DNA of 64,000 nucleotides from assembly GCA_013205085.1 (NCBI GenBank), contig JABMLH010000002.1, positions 561,425 to 625,424 on the forward strand, given 5' to 3'. The translations under genes and the position numbers were made by a program. The DNA comes from Microbacteriaceae bacterium VKM Ac-2854 (GTDB lineage Bacteria > Actinomycetota > Actinomycetes > Actinomycetales > Microbacteriaceae). Under the pieces are notes generated by a model that was given only the letters and a program-made list of their open reading frames with translations, was not told the DNA's origin and ran no database searches. The number at the start of each line of letters is the position of its first letter. Within the stretch, counting starts at the first letter, position 1. Below, piece after piece: positions 1-8,344 of the stretch.

Positions 1-2
1 TG

Positions 3-236
3 CTGGAGGATCCCGTGCTCGCCGCCATCGCGCACAAGCACGGAGTCGCGCCCGCCCAGGTGGTCATCCGCTGGCACCTGCAGCTCGGGACCGTGGTGAT
101 CCCGAAGTCGGTGACGCCCGAACGGATCCGCGCGAACATCGACGTGTTCGGCTTCGAACTCGACGACACCGACCTTTCGGCCATCGCCGCGCTCGAAACC
201 GGCGGACGGACCGGCCGCGACCCCTCGCTGGACTGA
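3..236 (+). CDS. Aldo/keto reductase, C-terminal part (cut by window edge)
   Basis: The reading frame is open from the window's first bases and ends at TGA 234-236, so the 5' part lies outside. The visible 77 residues match the C-terminal end of the aldo/keto reductase fold: an AIAxKHGVxPAQVVIRWHLQ helix, then the VIPKSVTPERIRANIDVF cofactor-loop segment, in which IPKS and the Arg of ERIRAN bind the adenosine phosphate of NADPH in this family. Family members reduce aldehydes and ketones with NADPH; the substrate cannot be told from this end. A GTG at position 15 is internal to the domain and is not a credible start. An 18 bp gap separates it from the convergent membrane-protein gene. Confidence 0.88.
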   Translation: MEDPVLAAIAHKHGVAPAQVVIRWHLQLGTVVIPKSVTPERIRANIDVFGFELDDTDLSAIAALETGGRTGRDPSLD

Positions 237-254
237 CTCTCGGTGTACTGACCC

Positions 255-1265
255 CTAGGCGGCCGCCGGGAACGCATCGGCGACCGCCTGCGGGGTCGGC
301 GCGAACGCGCGGCGGAAGTGCCCCGCCACCGCGAGCAGCAGGCCGGCCGCCGCCCAGATCGCCACAACGGCCCAGGACTGCCCGAGGTTGTCGGCGTTCG
401 GGAAGTAGGAGAGATCGCGCAACAGGGTGAAGCCCGCTCCCGGCGGGAAGAACTGGCCGATCGCGCCCCAACTGCCCGGCAGCGCCTCCATCGGCGTCGT
501 CGCCGACGAGATCGGATTCGCGAAAAGCAGGAAGACCACCGGGCCGAAGGCGATCCCCGCGCGGCCGATCAGCGACGCGAGACCCACGATGGGCGCCGAG
601 ATCGCGAGGATCGTCAGACCGATCGCCGCGGCGTTGGCGAGGTAGTCACCCTGCAACGCACCGAACCAGCCCTGCATCACGGCGGCGAGCGCGAAAGCGC
701 CGATCACGGAGTAGCCGAGGATCGCGGCCACCCGACGCATGGCTCCGACGATCATCAGCGAGACGATGATGCCGCCGAGCATGCCGCCGAGCGTCAGGGG
801 GAAGGCCGCGGCGGTGAGACCGGCACCCCGCGGATCCGTCGACGCGAGCGGCACCACATCCGTCACCGCGACCGTCGCGCCTGCGGCCTGCGACTGCAAC
901 GCCGTGGCGACGTTGTTCAACGCCGACGAGACGACCGTGCTCGCCGCCGAGGCCGTGAGCACCTCCGGATCGGCACCCAGCACGATCGCTCCGTACGCCT
1001 CGCGGTGCTCGATCAGGTGCACGGCCGCCGCGCGATCAGCGACCGCGGTGAACTCGAACACGCCGGGCTGCGTGTCGTCGAAGGCCGTCTCGACGGCGGT
1101 GACGGCGGCCTCGGGGCCGACGATCGCGAGCGGCAGCCGCGCGATCGAGCTGGTCACCGCCGGCCAGGCGAAGGCCAGGAGGATCAGGGTGACAACGGCG
1201 GCCAGGCCGAGGCCGAGGCCGAGGCTGCGCCGCCAGGGGCTGAGCGGGGCGACAGAAGTGGACAC
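255..1265 (-). CDS. ABC-2-type / YhgE-like multi-pass membrane protein
   Basis: This 336-residue integral membrane protein has one N-terminal membrane segment (about residues 14-36), an extracytoplasmic domain of about 120 residues, then five or six hydrophobic segments up to residue 320. That layout fits ABC-2 permease and YhgE/Pip-type proteins. The segment with LTLGGMLGG resembles the ABC-2 core. No ATPase gene is adjacent, so partner and cargo are unknown. It is divergent from a TetR repressor across a 124 bp gap holding paired operators, the usual arrangement for a repressor-controlled efflux or envelope-stress protein. The start at 1265 is preceded by GGAGGT (complement of 1271-1276). 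Function in transport is inferred from topology and context. Confidence 0.7.
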   Translation of the reverse strand: MSTSVAPLSPWRRSLGLGLGLAAVVTLILLAFAWPAVTSSIARLPLAIVGPEAAVTAVETAFDDTQPGVFEFTAVADRAAAVHLIEHREAYGAIVLGADPEVLTASAASTVVSSALNNVATALQSQAAGATVAVTDVVPLASTDPRGAGLTAAAFPLTLGGMLGGIIVSLMIVGAMRRVAAILGYSVIGAFALAAVMQGWFGALQGDYLANAAAIGLTILAISAPIVGLASLIGRAGIAFGPVVFLLFANPISSATTPMEALPGSWGAIGQFFPPGAGFTLLRDLSYFPNADNLGQSWAVVAIWAAAGLLLAVAGHFRRAFAPTPQAVADAFPAAA

Positions 1266-1288
1266 GGATGACCTCCGAATTAAAAGCG

Positions 1289-1346
1289 AATGTTCGTTCT
1301 TTTATAGAGTGAGCCACTGCGGTACGCTCTGTCAAGAACGAACGTT
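1289..1346. promoter_or_regulatory. Paired inverted operator sites between the membrane protein and TetR genes
   Basis: AATGTTCGTTCTT at 1289-1301 is the reverse complement, with one mismatch, of AAGAACGAACGTT at 1334-1346. Each copy also holds a short dyad (GAACGTTC at 1340-1347). Two opposed sites in a divergent promoter region are typical of autoregulating TetR proteins. A TTGACA box on the minus strand overlaps the second site. Binding by the adjacent TetR protein is inferred. Confidence 0.65.
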
Positions 1347-1389
1347 CCTTTTGTAGAAAAGGACCCCCGACCGGCTCCAGGAGGCACCG

Positions 1390-1986
1390 TTGCCCAAGGT
1401 CACCCCCGCGCACCGCGACGCCCGCCGCGCCGAGATCACCGCCGCCGCGCTGCGCTGCTTCGCCGAGAAAGGTTTCCAACGCACCTCGATGGCCGACATC
1501 ATCGCGGAGGCCGGCCTGTCCGCCGGCGCGATCTACGGGCACTTCCCGAGCAAGCAGGACATCGTCCTGTCGGTCGCGGACCGCATCCTCGCCGAGCGCT
1601 CGGCGGGCATCGACGCCGCCGCGCAATCCGCCGCGGTACCCACGCCCGGCCGGGTGCTTCTCGACGCCCTCGGTGGCGTGTCCTCCGAATTGCTCGGCAC
1701 CAGGCTGCTGGTGCAGCTCTGGGGCGAGGCGACGACGGATCCGGGGCTGGCCGAGCTGGTGCAGGGGCTCTTCGCCCGATTGCGACGCGCCTGGGTCGAC
1801 TACCTCCGCGCGTGGGCCGTCTCGGGCGGTCGCCTCGACGACGACGGCGCAACGGCCTGGGCGGAGGAGCGGATGCCGCTCCTGCTCGGGCTCGCCCAGG
1901 GCTTCATCGTGCAGTCGGCGCTGCTGCCGGAGTTCGACGACGAGGCTTACATCCGCGGGGTGGACGCGCTGCTCGCACAGCCGTAA
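1390..1986 (+). CDS. TetR/AcrR family transcriptional regulator
   Basis: This 198-residue protein has an N-terminal TetR helix-turn-helix (about residues 14-60: AALRCFAEKGF, then MADIIAEAGLSAGAIYGHFPSK), which is the DNA-binding signature. The rest is a helical ligand-binding and dimerisation domain. The start is TTG at 1390, chosen because CAGGAGG lies 5-6 nt upstream and the HTH starts at the normal distance. It is divergent from the multi-pass membrane protein gene, and the shared intergenic region carries two opposed copies of an AAGAACGAACRTT element. It is therefore probably a repressor of itself and of that gene. The inducing ligand is unknown. Confidence 0.9.
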   Translation: MPKVTPAHRDARRAEITAAALRCFAEKGFQRTSMADIIAEAGLSAGAIYGHFPSKQDIVLSVADRILAERSAGIDAAAQSAAVPTPGRVLLDALGGVSSELLGTRLLVQLWGEATTDPGLAELVQGLFARLRRAWVDYLRAWAVSGGRLDDDGATAWAEERMPLLLGLAQGFIVQSALLPEFDDEAYIRGVDALLAQP

Positions 1987-2041
1987 CGGACAGCCGTCGG
2001 CGAGATCCGGCCATCAGCCGTCGGGTCGTGCCACGCTCCCC

Positions 2042-2047
2042 TACCCT
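2042..2047 (+). promoter_or_regulatory. -10 box of a leaderless promoter
   Basis: TACCCT fits the actinobacterial TAnnnT -10 consensus and lies exactly 6 nt before ATG 2054, so transcription should start at or beside the start codon. No ribosome binding site precedes that ATG. A clear -35 box is not visible. Confidence 0.5.
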
Positions 2048-2053
2048 GGCCCC

Positions 2054-2794
2054 ATGACCGCCGACTCCCGCTCCGCCCTCCTGCTGCACGGACTCGGCGC
2101 CTCCGCCGAGGCCTGGTGGGCGGTGGCGGATGCGCTCGGCCGCGCCGGCTGGCACGTCACGACTCCCGAACTGCGCGGCCACGGCACGGGTATCCGCGCC
2201 GCCGACTACAGCCACGACGCCTACGCCGACGACGCGCTCGCGATCGGTACCCCGCCCTGGGATCTCGTCGTCGGCCACTCCCTCGGTGCGGCCATCGCGG
2301 TGCGCGCCGCCGCCCGTGGCGGCTCCTGGACCCGCAGACTCGCCCTGATCGACCCCGTGCTGCACCTGCCGGAGGAGCTGCGTGCCGAGGTGCGCGCGGG
2401 CGAACTCACGGATCTGAACGTCACGGCGGAGCAGATCGCGACCGCGAAGCCGCACTGGCACGAACGCGACCGCGCGGCGAAGCTCAGCGGTGCCCGCGCC
2501 GCCGATCCCGCCGCCGTGGCCGCCACCGTCGATCAGAACACGCCATGGGATGTCCGCCCCGATGCCGCACGGCTGACGATACCGACGCTGGTGCTCGCCG
2601 GCGATCCGGCGGTGTTCACCTTCTTCGGCACCGCCGCCGCCGCCGAACTGCTCCGAGCGAACCCGCGCGTGCGCTACGCCCCGATCGCCGGGACCGGACA
2701 CGCGCCGCACCGCGACGATCCGGAGACGACCGTCGCCGCATTGCTGGAGTGGGCGGGGTCGGATCTCACCGCATCGCGTTTCGGGCAGGTTTAA
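2054..2794 (+). CDS. Alpha/beta-fold hydrolase
   Basis: This 246-residue protein has the alpha/beta hydrolase layout. It has an oxyanion HG motif in LLLHGLGAS (residues 9-17), the nucleophile elbow GHSLG (Ser near residue 77), a late Asp region (LVLAGDP) and a catalytic His in GTGHAPHRDDP. The set suggests a serine esterase, lipase or C-C hydrolase of the single-domain type; the substrate is unknown. ATG 2054 is the first start giving the canonical N-terminus, and it has a TAnnnT box 6 nt upstream instead of a Shine-Dalgarno, suggesting leaderless translation. It stands alone between the TetR gene and a peptidase gene. Confidence 0.85.
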   Translation: MTADSRSALLLHGLGASAEAWWAVADALGRAGWHVTTPELRGHGTGIRAADYSHDAYADDALAIGTPPWDLVVGHSLGAAIAVRAAARGGSWTRRLALIDPVLHLPEELRAEVRAGELTDLNVTAEQIATAKPHWHERDRAAKLSGARAADPAAVAATVDQNTPWDVRPDAARLTIPTLVLAGDPAVFTFFGTAAAAELLRANPRVRYAPIAGTGHAPHRDDPETTVAALLEWAGSDLTASRFGQV

Positions 2795-2938
2795 AGTCGC
2801 AGCAAGGGGTTCCCGTCACCGAAAGCTGTACATAGCCTCGGTGCAGGCGATCGACTCTCTCAGCCTCGACCTCCCTCCTTTTGCGGTGGGCTGCCGGGCC
2901 GACGATCGCCTCGTCCAGAAACCGACGAAGGGAACACC

Positions 2939-4714
2939 GTGGTTCGACCCATTCCAGAGCACGCCGTCCGAAGGACCCGGGGCACGCTGATCGCTGCCGG
3001 CACCACGATCGGGGTCGGGGCGGTGATCATCGGGATGGCCTTCGCACCCAGCGCGTCGGCCGTCGAGCCGGGATCGTTCGCCGAAGCCGTCACGGTGGAC
3101 GGCATCATGACGCACCTCGAGGCCCTGCAGGGTGTGGCGGATGCCAACGACGGCAACCGCGCAGCGGGGACGGCCGGGTACGAGGCGAGCGCCGAGTACG
3201 TCGAGTCGGTCCTCACCGCTGCGGGCTACACCCCGACGCGGCAGGCGTTCGACACCTGGGTGTACACGTCGGAGGGCTACAGCCTGGAGGTGCCGCCAGG
3301 GACGCTGGTCGACGACGCCGGTATCCCGATGGAGTTCAGCCCGTCGACGCCCGTGGGCGGAGTGACCGGCGAACTGGTCGCACCGGTCTCGGCGGTGCAG
3401 GGCTGTGCGGCGGACGACGCCTGGGCCGGCGTCGACCTCACCGGCAAGATCGCGCTGGTCAGCCGCGGCACCTGCTCCTTCGCCGAGAAGTCGGTCGAAG
3501 CCGGTGCGGCGGGCGCCTCGGCCATCTTCATCTACAACAACTCGACCGTCGGTGACGAGGCGCTCAGCGGCACGCTCGGCCAGCCGGAGGACGGCACCAT
3601 CCCCGCCGTCGGCTTCACCGCCGACGAGGGCGCCGTCGCCATCGCCGCCCTCGCTCAGGGCCCGGTGACCGCGACGGTCGACGTGCAGGGCTCGTCCGAG
3701 TTCGTCGAGACCTTCAACATCATCGCCGAGACCGCGACCGGAGCCGCCGACAACGTCGTAATGCTCGGCGCCCATCTCGACAGCGTTCCGGAAGGTGCCG
3801 GTATCAACGACAACGGCAGCGGATCCGCCGCCCTGCTGGAGACCGCCGTGCAACTCGGCGCGAACGGTGACGTGAACAACAAGGTCCGCTTCGCCTGGTG
3901 GGGTGCGGAAGAGGTCGGCTTGGTCGGCTCGTACTACTACACCGACAACCTGACGGAGGACGAGGCCGCCGACATCGCGACCTACCTGAACTTCGACATG
4001 GTCGCCTCGCCGAACTACGTGATCTCGGTCTACGACGCCAACGAGTCCACCTATCCGGCCCCGGACGGACTGGTGATCCCGGAGGGATCGATCGCCACGG
4101 AGGCCGCGTTCACGGACTACTTCGACTCGATCGACCAGCCGTGGATCGACACCGCGTTCGATGGCCGCAGTGACTACGACGGCTTCATCTCGGCCGGCAT
4201 CCCCGCCTCCGGTGTCTTCACCGGTGCGGACGATGTGAAGACGCAGGAGGAAGCCGATCTCTTCGGCGGCACCGTGGGCGAGACGCACGACCCGAACTAC
4301 CACTCCCCCGCTGACGACATCAACAACATCAACGCGGAGGCGCTCGGGATCACCTCGAAGGCGATCGCCTACGTGACGGCGCAGTTCGCGATGGACACCT
4401 CGTCCATCAACGGCGTCGTGCCGCCCACGCCCACCCCGACGGCGACGCCCACCGCGACCCCGACCGCGACGGCGACTCCGACGCCGACCGCGACCGCGAC
4501 CCCGACCGCGACGGCGACTCCGACGCCGACCGCGACCCCGACCGCCACGGCCACGCCGACCGCGACGGCCGCCCCGGTTCCGACGAAGACGCCCAAGCCG
4601 CACCTGGCGGCGACCGGAACCGACACGGCTCTGCCGCTCGGTATCGGTGGCCTGCTGATCGCCGGAGGTGTCGGCGCCGTGCTGCTGACCACGCTGCGCC
4701 GCCGCAAGGCGTAA
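2939..4714 (+). CDS. Secreted M28-family zinc aminopeptidase with PA domain and LAXTG sorting signal
   Basis: This 591-residue protein has a signal peptide ending near ASA (residue 41) and a PA-domain insert ([16 protein letters not shown]). The M28 metallopeptidase core follows, with the expected zinc and catalytic motifs in order: [26 protein letters not shown] and [13 protein letters not shown]28 enzymes remove N-terminal residues from peptides outside the cell. The C-terminus has about 60 residues of Pro-Thr-Ala spacer, LAATG, a hydrophobic stretch and RRRKA, which is a class E sortase sorting signal, so the enzyme is probably linked to the cell wall. The start is GTG 2939 with AAGGGA upstream. 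A duplicated terminator follows it. Confidence 0.9.
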   Translation: MVRPIPEHAVRRTRGTLIAAGTTIGVGAVIIGMAFAPSASAVEPGSFAEAVTVDGIMTHLEALQGVADANDGNRAAGTAGYEASAEYVESVLTAAGYTPTRQAFDTWVYTSEGYSLEVPPGTLVDDAGIPMEFSPSTPVGGVTGELVAPVSAVQGCAADDAWAGVDLTGKIALVSRGTCSFAEKSVEAGAAGASAIFIYNNSTVGDEALSGTLGQPEDGTIPAVGFTADEGAVAIAALAQGPVTATVDVQGSSEFVETFNIIAETATGAADNVVMLGAHLDSVPEGAGINDNGSGSAALLETAVQLGANGDVNNKVRFAWWGAEEVGLVGSYYYTDNLTEDEAADIATYLNFDMVASPNYVISVYDANESTYPAPDGLVIPEGSIATEAAFTDYFDSIDQPWIDTAFDGRSDYDGFISAGIPASGVFTGADDVKTQEEADLFGGTVGETHDPNYHSPADDINNINAEALGITSKAIAYVTAQFAMDTSSINGVVPPTPTPTATPTATPTATATPTPTATATPTATATPTPTATPTATATPTATAAPVPTKTPKPHLAATGTDTALPLGIGGLLIAGGVGAVLLTTLRRRKA

Positions 4715-4725
4715 CGCCGTCACGC

Positions 4726-4815
4726 GGAAGGGCCCGCCGTCTCCGTCAGGAGAGGGCGGACCCTTCCGTCACGCGGAAGGGCCCGCCGTCTCCGTCAGGA
4801 GAGGGCGGGCCCTTC
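4726..4815. terminator. Tandemly duplicated hairpin terminator between convergent genes
   Basis: Two copies of the same hairpin lie head to tail with a 49 bp period. The first pairs GGAAGGGCCCGCC (4726-4738) with 4755-4767 with one G-T/A mismatch. The second pairs 4776-4787 with 4804-4815 perfectly. The gap lies between stop codons of convergent genes, 11 nt and 17 nt away, so it is probably a bidirectional terminator. Confidence 0.75.
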
Positions 4816-4832
4816 GGCTCGGGAGGTACTCC

Positions 4833-5045
4833 TCAGCGGAGTTCCTCTTTGTACTCGTTCTTCGCCTGCGTACTGTCGCGCTCGGCTTCGGCCTTCTTGA
4901 CGTCGGCTTCCGCCTTCTTGACGTCGGCCTCGGCCTTGAGCTCATCGACCTTGTCGGAGACGCGCTCTTTGGCGTCGTCCACGGCTTCGCCGATCTTCTT
5001 GCCCGTCGCGTGCAGGGCGTCTTTCGCATCGTCTACGAATCCCAT
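4833..5045 (-). CDS. Small coiled-coil / amphipathic helical protein, CsbD-like in character
   Basis: This 70-residue protein is almost all charged amphipathic helix (DDAKDALHATGKKIGEAVDDA, 20 residues of it from position 5) with a tandem internal repeat EADVKKAEADVKKAEAE. It has no signal peptide and no membrane segment. Composition and length resemble small stress-induced CsbD/YtxH-type proteins, but I cannot assign a family. The start is ATG 5045, preceded by GGAGGAGG at good spacing; longer reading through the leader has no such support. It converges on the M28 peptidase gene and is divergent from the DUF4349 lipoprotein. Confidence 0.75.
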   Translation of the reverse strand: MGFVDDAKDALHATGKKIGEAVDDAKERVSDKVDELKAEADVKKAEADVKKAEAERDSTQAKNEYKEELR

Positions 5046-5229
5046 AGAACCTCCTCCGTCCGGGCCGCGCGCAGGTTCTCGGCGGCTGTCTGTGTGGAAG
5101 GGGCGCCGCCGAGCTGATGCTCCGGACGGCGCCACCGCCGTCTCCGACGCTACGCGGTAGCGTCCTGCCGACACCCGATTGTGACCGAACTCCCAGAGAT
5201 CGGCCCGGCGCCGGATCCGCCGCTCGGCC

Positions 5230-5235
5230 TACCGT
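5230..5235 (+). promoter_or_regulatory. -10 box of a leaderless promoter
   Basis: TACCGT matches TAnnnT and is followed by exactly 6 nt and then ATG 5242, the same spacing as at 2042 and 47613. No Shine-Dalgarno precedes the ATG, so a leaderless transcript is likely. Confidence 0.5.
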
Positions 5236-5241
5236 GACGGC

Positions 5242-6159
5242 ATGCGCAGACCATCACGAACCGTCGCCCTCGCAGCCCTCCTCCTCGCCGCCGCCCTCGG
5301 ACTCAGCGGCTGCGTCGCCGCGGGCGGCAGCGACTCCTCCGTCTCGGTCGACGCCCCGGTGTCGGGCGGTGAAGAGGCCGGGGTCGCCGCCGGCTCGGCC
5401 GGCGACTCCGCCGCCGCCGACCCGGCCACCCAGGCGGAGGGCGAGCGACAGGTGATCCAGACGGGCTATGCGACGATCACGGTGACCGACCCGGCCGAAG
5501 CCGCGGACGAGGCCACCCGCATCGCCCTCGCGGCGGGCGGGCGGGTCGATGACCGCACCGAGCAGAGCGCGGACGGCGTCACCCAGGCGCGCGCATCACT
5601 CACCCTGCGCGTGCCGGCCGATGCCCTCGAGGATGCGCTGACGAAGCTGAAGGCGCTCGGCGACCCGGTCTCCGTCTCGATCTCAGCGAACGACGTCACC
5701 TCGACGGTCACCGATCTGGACGCGCGGATCGCGGCGCTGCAGGCCTCCGTGGATCGGCTGCTCGCCCTGCTGGCGCAGGCGACCTCGACCGCCGACCTGA
5801 TCACGATCGAGGGCAGCCTCTCCTCCCGACAGGCCGATCTGGACGCACTCACCGCCCAGCGCGCGGCCCTCGGCGAGCAGGTGGCGATGTCGACGCTCTC
5901 GGTGGAACTCGTCGCCCCCGGCACGGTCGTCGGATCCGGGCCGCAGGATTTCTGGCAGGGTCTGGCCGCCGGCTGGGCGGGGCTGATCGCCGCCGGGTCC
6001 GGTCTGCTGGTGGGGCTCGGGGTGCTGATCCCGTGGCTGCTGCCGCTGGCCGTGATCGCACTGCTCGTGCTGCTGGTCATCCGTCGGTCCCGCAAGCGCA
6101 GAATCGCCCCGATCACGGTCGCCCCGGCGGCTCCCCCGTCCAACGCCGAGGGCGAATGA
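5242..6159 (+). CDS. DUF4349 domain lipoprotein
   Basis: This 305-residue protein starts with a lipoprotein signal peptide whose lipobox is LSGC (Cys near residue 24). A Ser/Ala/Gly-rich linker follows, then the DUF4349 domain (about residues 70-235). That domain contains paired strands and a long coiled coil (LDARIAALQASVDRLLALL) ending in a VELVAP strand. A C-terminal membrane segment (about 250-280) and a basic RRSRKRR tail anchor it. DUF4349 proteins are envelope proteins of unknown function common in Actinobacteria. The gene appears leaderless. It converges on the acyl-lipid operon, separated by a hairpin. Confidence 0.85.
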   Translation: MRRPSRTVALAALLLAAALGLSGCVAAGGSDSSVSVDAPVSGGEEAGVAAGSAGDSAAADPATQAEGERQVIQTGYATITVTDPAEAADEATRIALAAGGRVDDRTEQSADGVTQARASLTLRVPADALEDALTKLKALGDPVSVSISANDVTSTVTDLDARIAALQASVDRLLALLAQATSTADLITIEGSLSSRQADLDALTAQRAALGEQVAMSTLSVELVAPGTVVGSGPQDFWQGLAAGWAGLIAAGSGLLVGLGVLIPWLLPLAVIALLVLLVIRRSRKRRIAPITVAPAAPPSNAEGE

Positions 6160-6177
6160 CGTCACTCCCTCCGCGAA

Positions 6178-6235
6178 CGGCGGTTGAGAACCGGTCGTGA
6201 ACGGTATCTCGTTCGCGCCGCACTCTCAACCGCCG
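6178..6235. terminator. Long-stem palindrome between convergent genes (family I)
   Basis: CGGCGGTTGAGA (6178-6189) pairs perfectly with TCTCAACCGCCG (6224-6235) around a 34 nt loop. It lies 18 nt after the DUF4349 stop and 14 nt from the acyltransferase stop, so it is well placed as a bidirectional terminator. Seen once in the window. Confidence 0.65.
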
Positions 6236-6249
6236 CTCGTGTTAGGGAC

Positions 6250-7545
6250 CTACCGCGGGGGCACGCCGTCGCGGACACCCTCCTCGATGGCGGCGCCGAC
6301 CGCGGCGAGCAGCGCGGCGACGTCGGTGCTCGTGCGCGTGGTCATCGTGATCACCAGTCGCCCCGCGTACGAGGTGGCGAAGCAGGCGATGTCGTGCGCC
6401 GGGTCGCCCGCCGGCCAGGCGAGAACCTGCTCCAGGCGGGCGCTGCCGAGGTAGCGGTCCTTGCCCGTCAGCGGGATGAACGTGGCGTAGCCCGACACCG
6501 GCTCGGTGACGGGCGGCAGCCCGGCCGACCCCGCCGAGATCGCGGCGCGGATCTGGCCCCGCACCGCCGGCACCACCTCCGTGAGCTCCTGCCCACCGGG
6601 GATCGACACCCGCACCACGCTGACGTGGTTGCGGGCCGTCGCGTGCGCCTTCGTGCGCCGCGAGACCGGCACCAGCAGTGCCGCCCCCGCGCCGTCGCGG
6701 GCGGCGATCGCGGCCAGCACCGTGGAGAGCACCAGGTCGCTGACGGTGCACGGGTACCGCTTGGCGTGGCCCGTGACCACCGTCAGGTCGAGAACGAGGG
6801 CGGCGGAGTGCCGGGCCGGCAGGTAACTCGCGCGTAGCCCGCGCCGCTCGATCACCTGATCGCGCATCGGCCGCAGCAGCCGCCCGCCCGAGCGCCGCAA
6901 CCGGCGACGCAGGGGCTTGCGCCAGTACTCCGCCCACGCCGCCCGCGGCGAGGCCTGCTGGGCGTACCACTGCCGCCAGGCGACCATCAGCAACTCGGCC
7001 AGGTGCCGCGGCCCTCGACTCGACGGCAGAGCGGGCTCGGCCCGCTCGCCGCTCGGACCGACCGTCAGCAGCCGATCGAGCACACCCATCGCCCAGATCG
7101 CGTCGCCCATCACGTGCTGGAAGCGCACGATCAGCACCGCGCGGCCGTCCAGCGCCTCCGCCACCACGACCTCCCACGGCGAGTGCCGCAGCGGGAGGTG
7201 CGGGAAGGCGCGTCCCGTGAGCAGCTCCGTGCCCGCCGGCCCGAGGTCGACCGGTTCGTCGAGGAACCGCACGTGGTTCTCGATCGCGAAGTGCGCATCC
7301 GGCACCCAGGCCGGCGTCGTGAGTCCGAACGGAACGCGAACGATCCGCTTGCGCAGCTCCGGCGTCGCGGCGGCGAGCCAGGCGATCTGCTCCGAGATCG
7401 CCGCCCGGTCGAGGGAGCCGTCCGCGCGCCGCCACGTCGTCGCATCGAGCACCAGCGCCGCCGCGGCGTGCATCGCCTCGTAGGCGACGACGTTCACCAC
7501 GTACTTCTCGTCGAGGGTGCGCAGCAGCTCGACGTCGACGCTCAT
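6250..7545 (-). CDS. WS/DGAT-like acyltransferase, last gene of the FAAL operon
   Basis: This 431-residue protein has the wax ester synthase/diacylglycerol acyltransferase fold, a relative of NRPS condensation domains. The catalytic HHxxxDG motif appears as QHVMGDA (residues 143-149): the second His and the Asp are kept, the first His is Gln and the Gly is Ala. A later RNHVSVVRVSIP segment matches the conserved NxVSxxxxxLP region. The family transfers acyl groups from CoA or carrier proteins to alcohols or amines. Here the natural donor is the acyl-ACP made by the operon; the acceptor is unknown. The ATG at 7545 overlaps the phosphopantetheinyl transferase stop by 4 nt, so the two are translationally coupled. 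Confidence 0.75.
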   Translation of the reverse strand: MSVDVELLRTLDEKYVVNVVAYEAMHAAAALVLDATTWRRADGSLDRAAISEQIAWLAAATPELRKRIVRVPFGLTTPAWVPDAHFAIENHVRFLDEPVDLGPAGTELLTGRAFPHLPLRHSPWEVVVAEALDGRAVLIVRFQHVMGDAIWAMGVLDRLLTVGPSGERAEPALPSSRGPRHLAELLMVAWRQWYAQQASPRAAWAEYWRKPLRRRLRRSGGRLLRPMRDQVIERRGLRASYLPARHSAALVLDLTVVTGHAKRYPCTVSDLVLSTVLAAIAARDGAGAALLVPVSRRTKAHATARNHVSVVRVSIPGGQELTEVVPAVRGQIRAAISAGSAGLPPVTEPVSGYATFIPLTGKDRYLGSARLEQVLAWPAGDPAHDIACFATSYAGRLVITMTTRTSTDVAALLAAVGAAIEEGVRDGVPPR

Positions 7546-8075
7546 GCGCCCGCCTCGATCCACACGGCGCAGATCCGCAGCGCCCCCAGCCGGTGGCGCA
7601 GCACATGCACCCCCGGCATCCGTTCGATCTCGGCGACGCCGACGCGGTCGAAGCCGAGCGCGAGGCCCACCCCGCGCGCCTTGGCGTACGCCTCCTTCAC
7701 GGCGAGCACCTCGGCGAGTTCGAGGCCGCGGTCGCCCGGCGCGCAGAGCCGGCGCTCGATCGCGGTGGGCAGCGGATGCGCGGCGACGTCGATCCCGACG
7801 GATCCGGACTCGACGATCGCCACCGCGACCAGACCAGCGCCGTGGCTGATGCTGAGGTCGTAGCCGCCGCCGACCGGCGCGGGCTTGTGCCGGATGGACG
7901 ACGCCGCGAGACCGTGCCAGCCCAGCCCGGCCGCGTCGGCCAGTCGTCGAGCCAGGGCGCGACCGGCGACGAACTCGGCGGCGCGACGGGACGGCATCCG
8001 CGCCCAACGTCGGCTCTCGCCACGCAGGACGCTCGGATCCTGGACCGTCGAGACCGGGGCGGCCGCCAGCCGCAT
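7542..8075 (-). CDS. 4'-phosphopantetheinyl transferase, Sfp superfamily
   Basis: This 177-residue protein carries the Sfp-type motifs: LSISHGAG (His 78), VGIDVA (Asp 96) and the AVKEAYAKARG magnesium/catalytic motif (Lys 127, Glu 128). These enzymes move the 4'-phosphopantetheine arm of CoA onto a serine of a carrier protein. The obvious client is the ACP encoded just upstream in the same operon (2 nt gap). It is shorter than Sfp, as many EntD/AcpT-like forms are. One oddity is that the acidic residue after GID-V, usually Glu, is Ala. An in-operon activating enzyme suggests a dedicated carrier protein rather than shared fatty-acid ACP. Confidence 0.82.
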   Translation of the reverse strand: MRLAAAPVSTVQDPSVLRGESRRWARMPSRRAAEFVAGRALARRLADAAGLGWHGLAASSIRHKPAPVGGGYDLSISHGAGLVAVAIVESGSVGIDVAAHPLPTAIERRLCAPGDRGLELAEVLAVKEAYAKARGVGLALGFDRVGVAEIERMPGVHVLRHRLGALRICAVWIEAGA

Positions 8076-8077
8076 GC

Positions 8078-8344
8078 TCAGGGCTTCGCCTCGGCGATCG
8101 CGCCGGCGACGCCCTCACTCAGCGAGCGCAGGGTCGGGTAGTCCCAGGCGAACGTCGGATCGACCTCGATGCCGTAGGTGTCCTCGATGTCGCCGGCGAG
8201 GGTGAGCGCGAAAGCCGAGTCCAGGCCGAGTTCGACGAGCGAGACGTCCGGCCCGATGTCGGACTCGTCGATGTCGGTGTAGACGAGGGCCTTCTCGACG
8301 ATCCAACTCTGGATCTCGTCGGCGGTGGGGGTGAGGGTGGTCAT
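8078..8344 (-). CDS. Acyl carrier protein
   Basis: This 88-residue acidic helical protein has the carrier-protein attachment motif ELGLDSAFAL, with the serine to be phosphopantetheinylated at residue 43. The helix-II segment LTLAGDIEDTYGIEV follows. It is a free-standing carrier protein that would hold an acyl chain as a thioester. It lies between the acyl-CoA dehydrogenase-like gene (4 nt overlap at the start) and the phosphopantetheinyl transferase. Gene order indicates loading by the fatty acyl-AMP ligase and modification of the bound chain by the two dehydrogenase-like proteins; that order is inferred from the families. Confidence 0.9.
   Translation of the reverse strand: MTTLTPTADEIQSWIVEKALVYTDIDESDIGPDVSLVELGLDSAFALTLAGDIEDTYGIEVDPTFAWDYPTLRSLSEGVAGAIAEAKP

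Noticed and set aside
2845-2911. Inverted repeat AGGCGATCG / CGATCGCCT upstream of the M28 peptidase
   Set aside because: Arms are only 9 bp with a 49 nt loop, and CGATCG is common in this high-GC DNA; no regulator is adjacent.
4420-4590. Pro-Thr-Ala codon repeats in the peptidase (and at 16675-16740 in the nuclease) as a recombination or phage feature
   Set aside because: They encode ordinary low-complexity linkers of exported actinobacterial proteins, in frame, with no other mobile-element sign.
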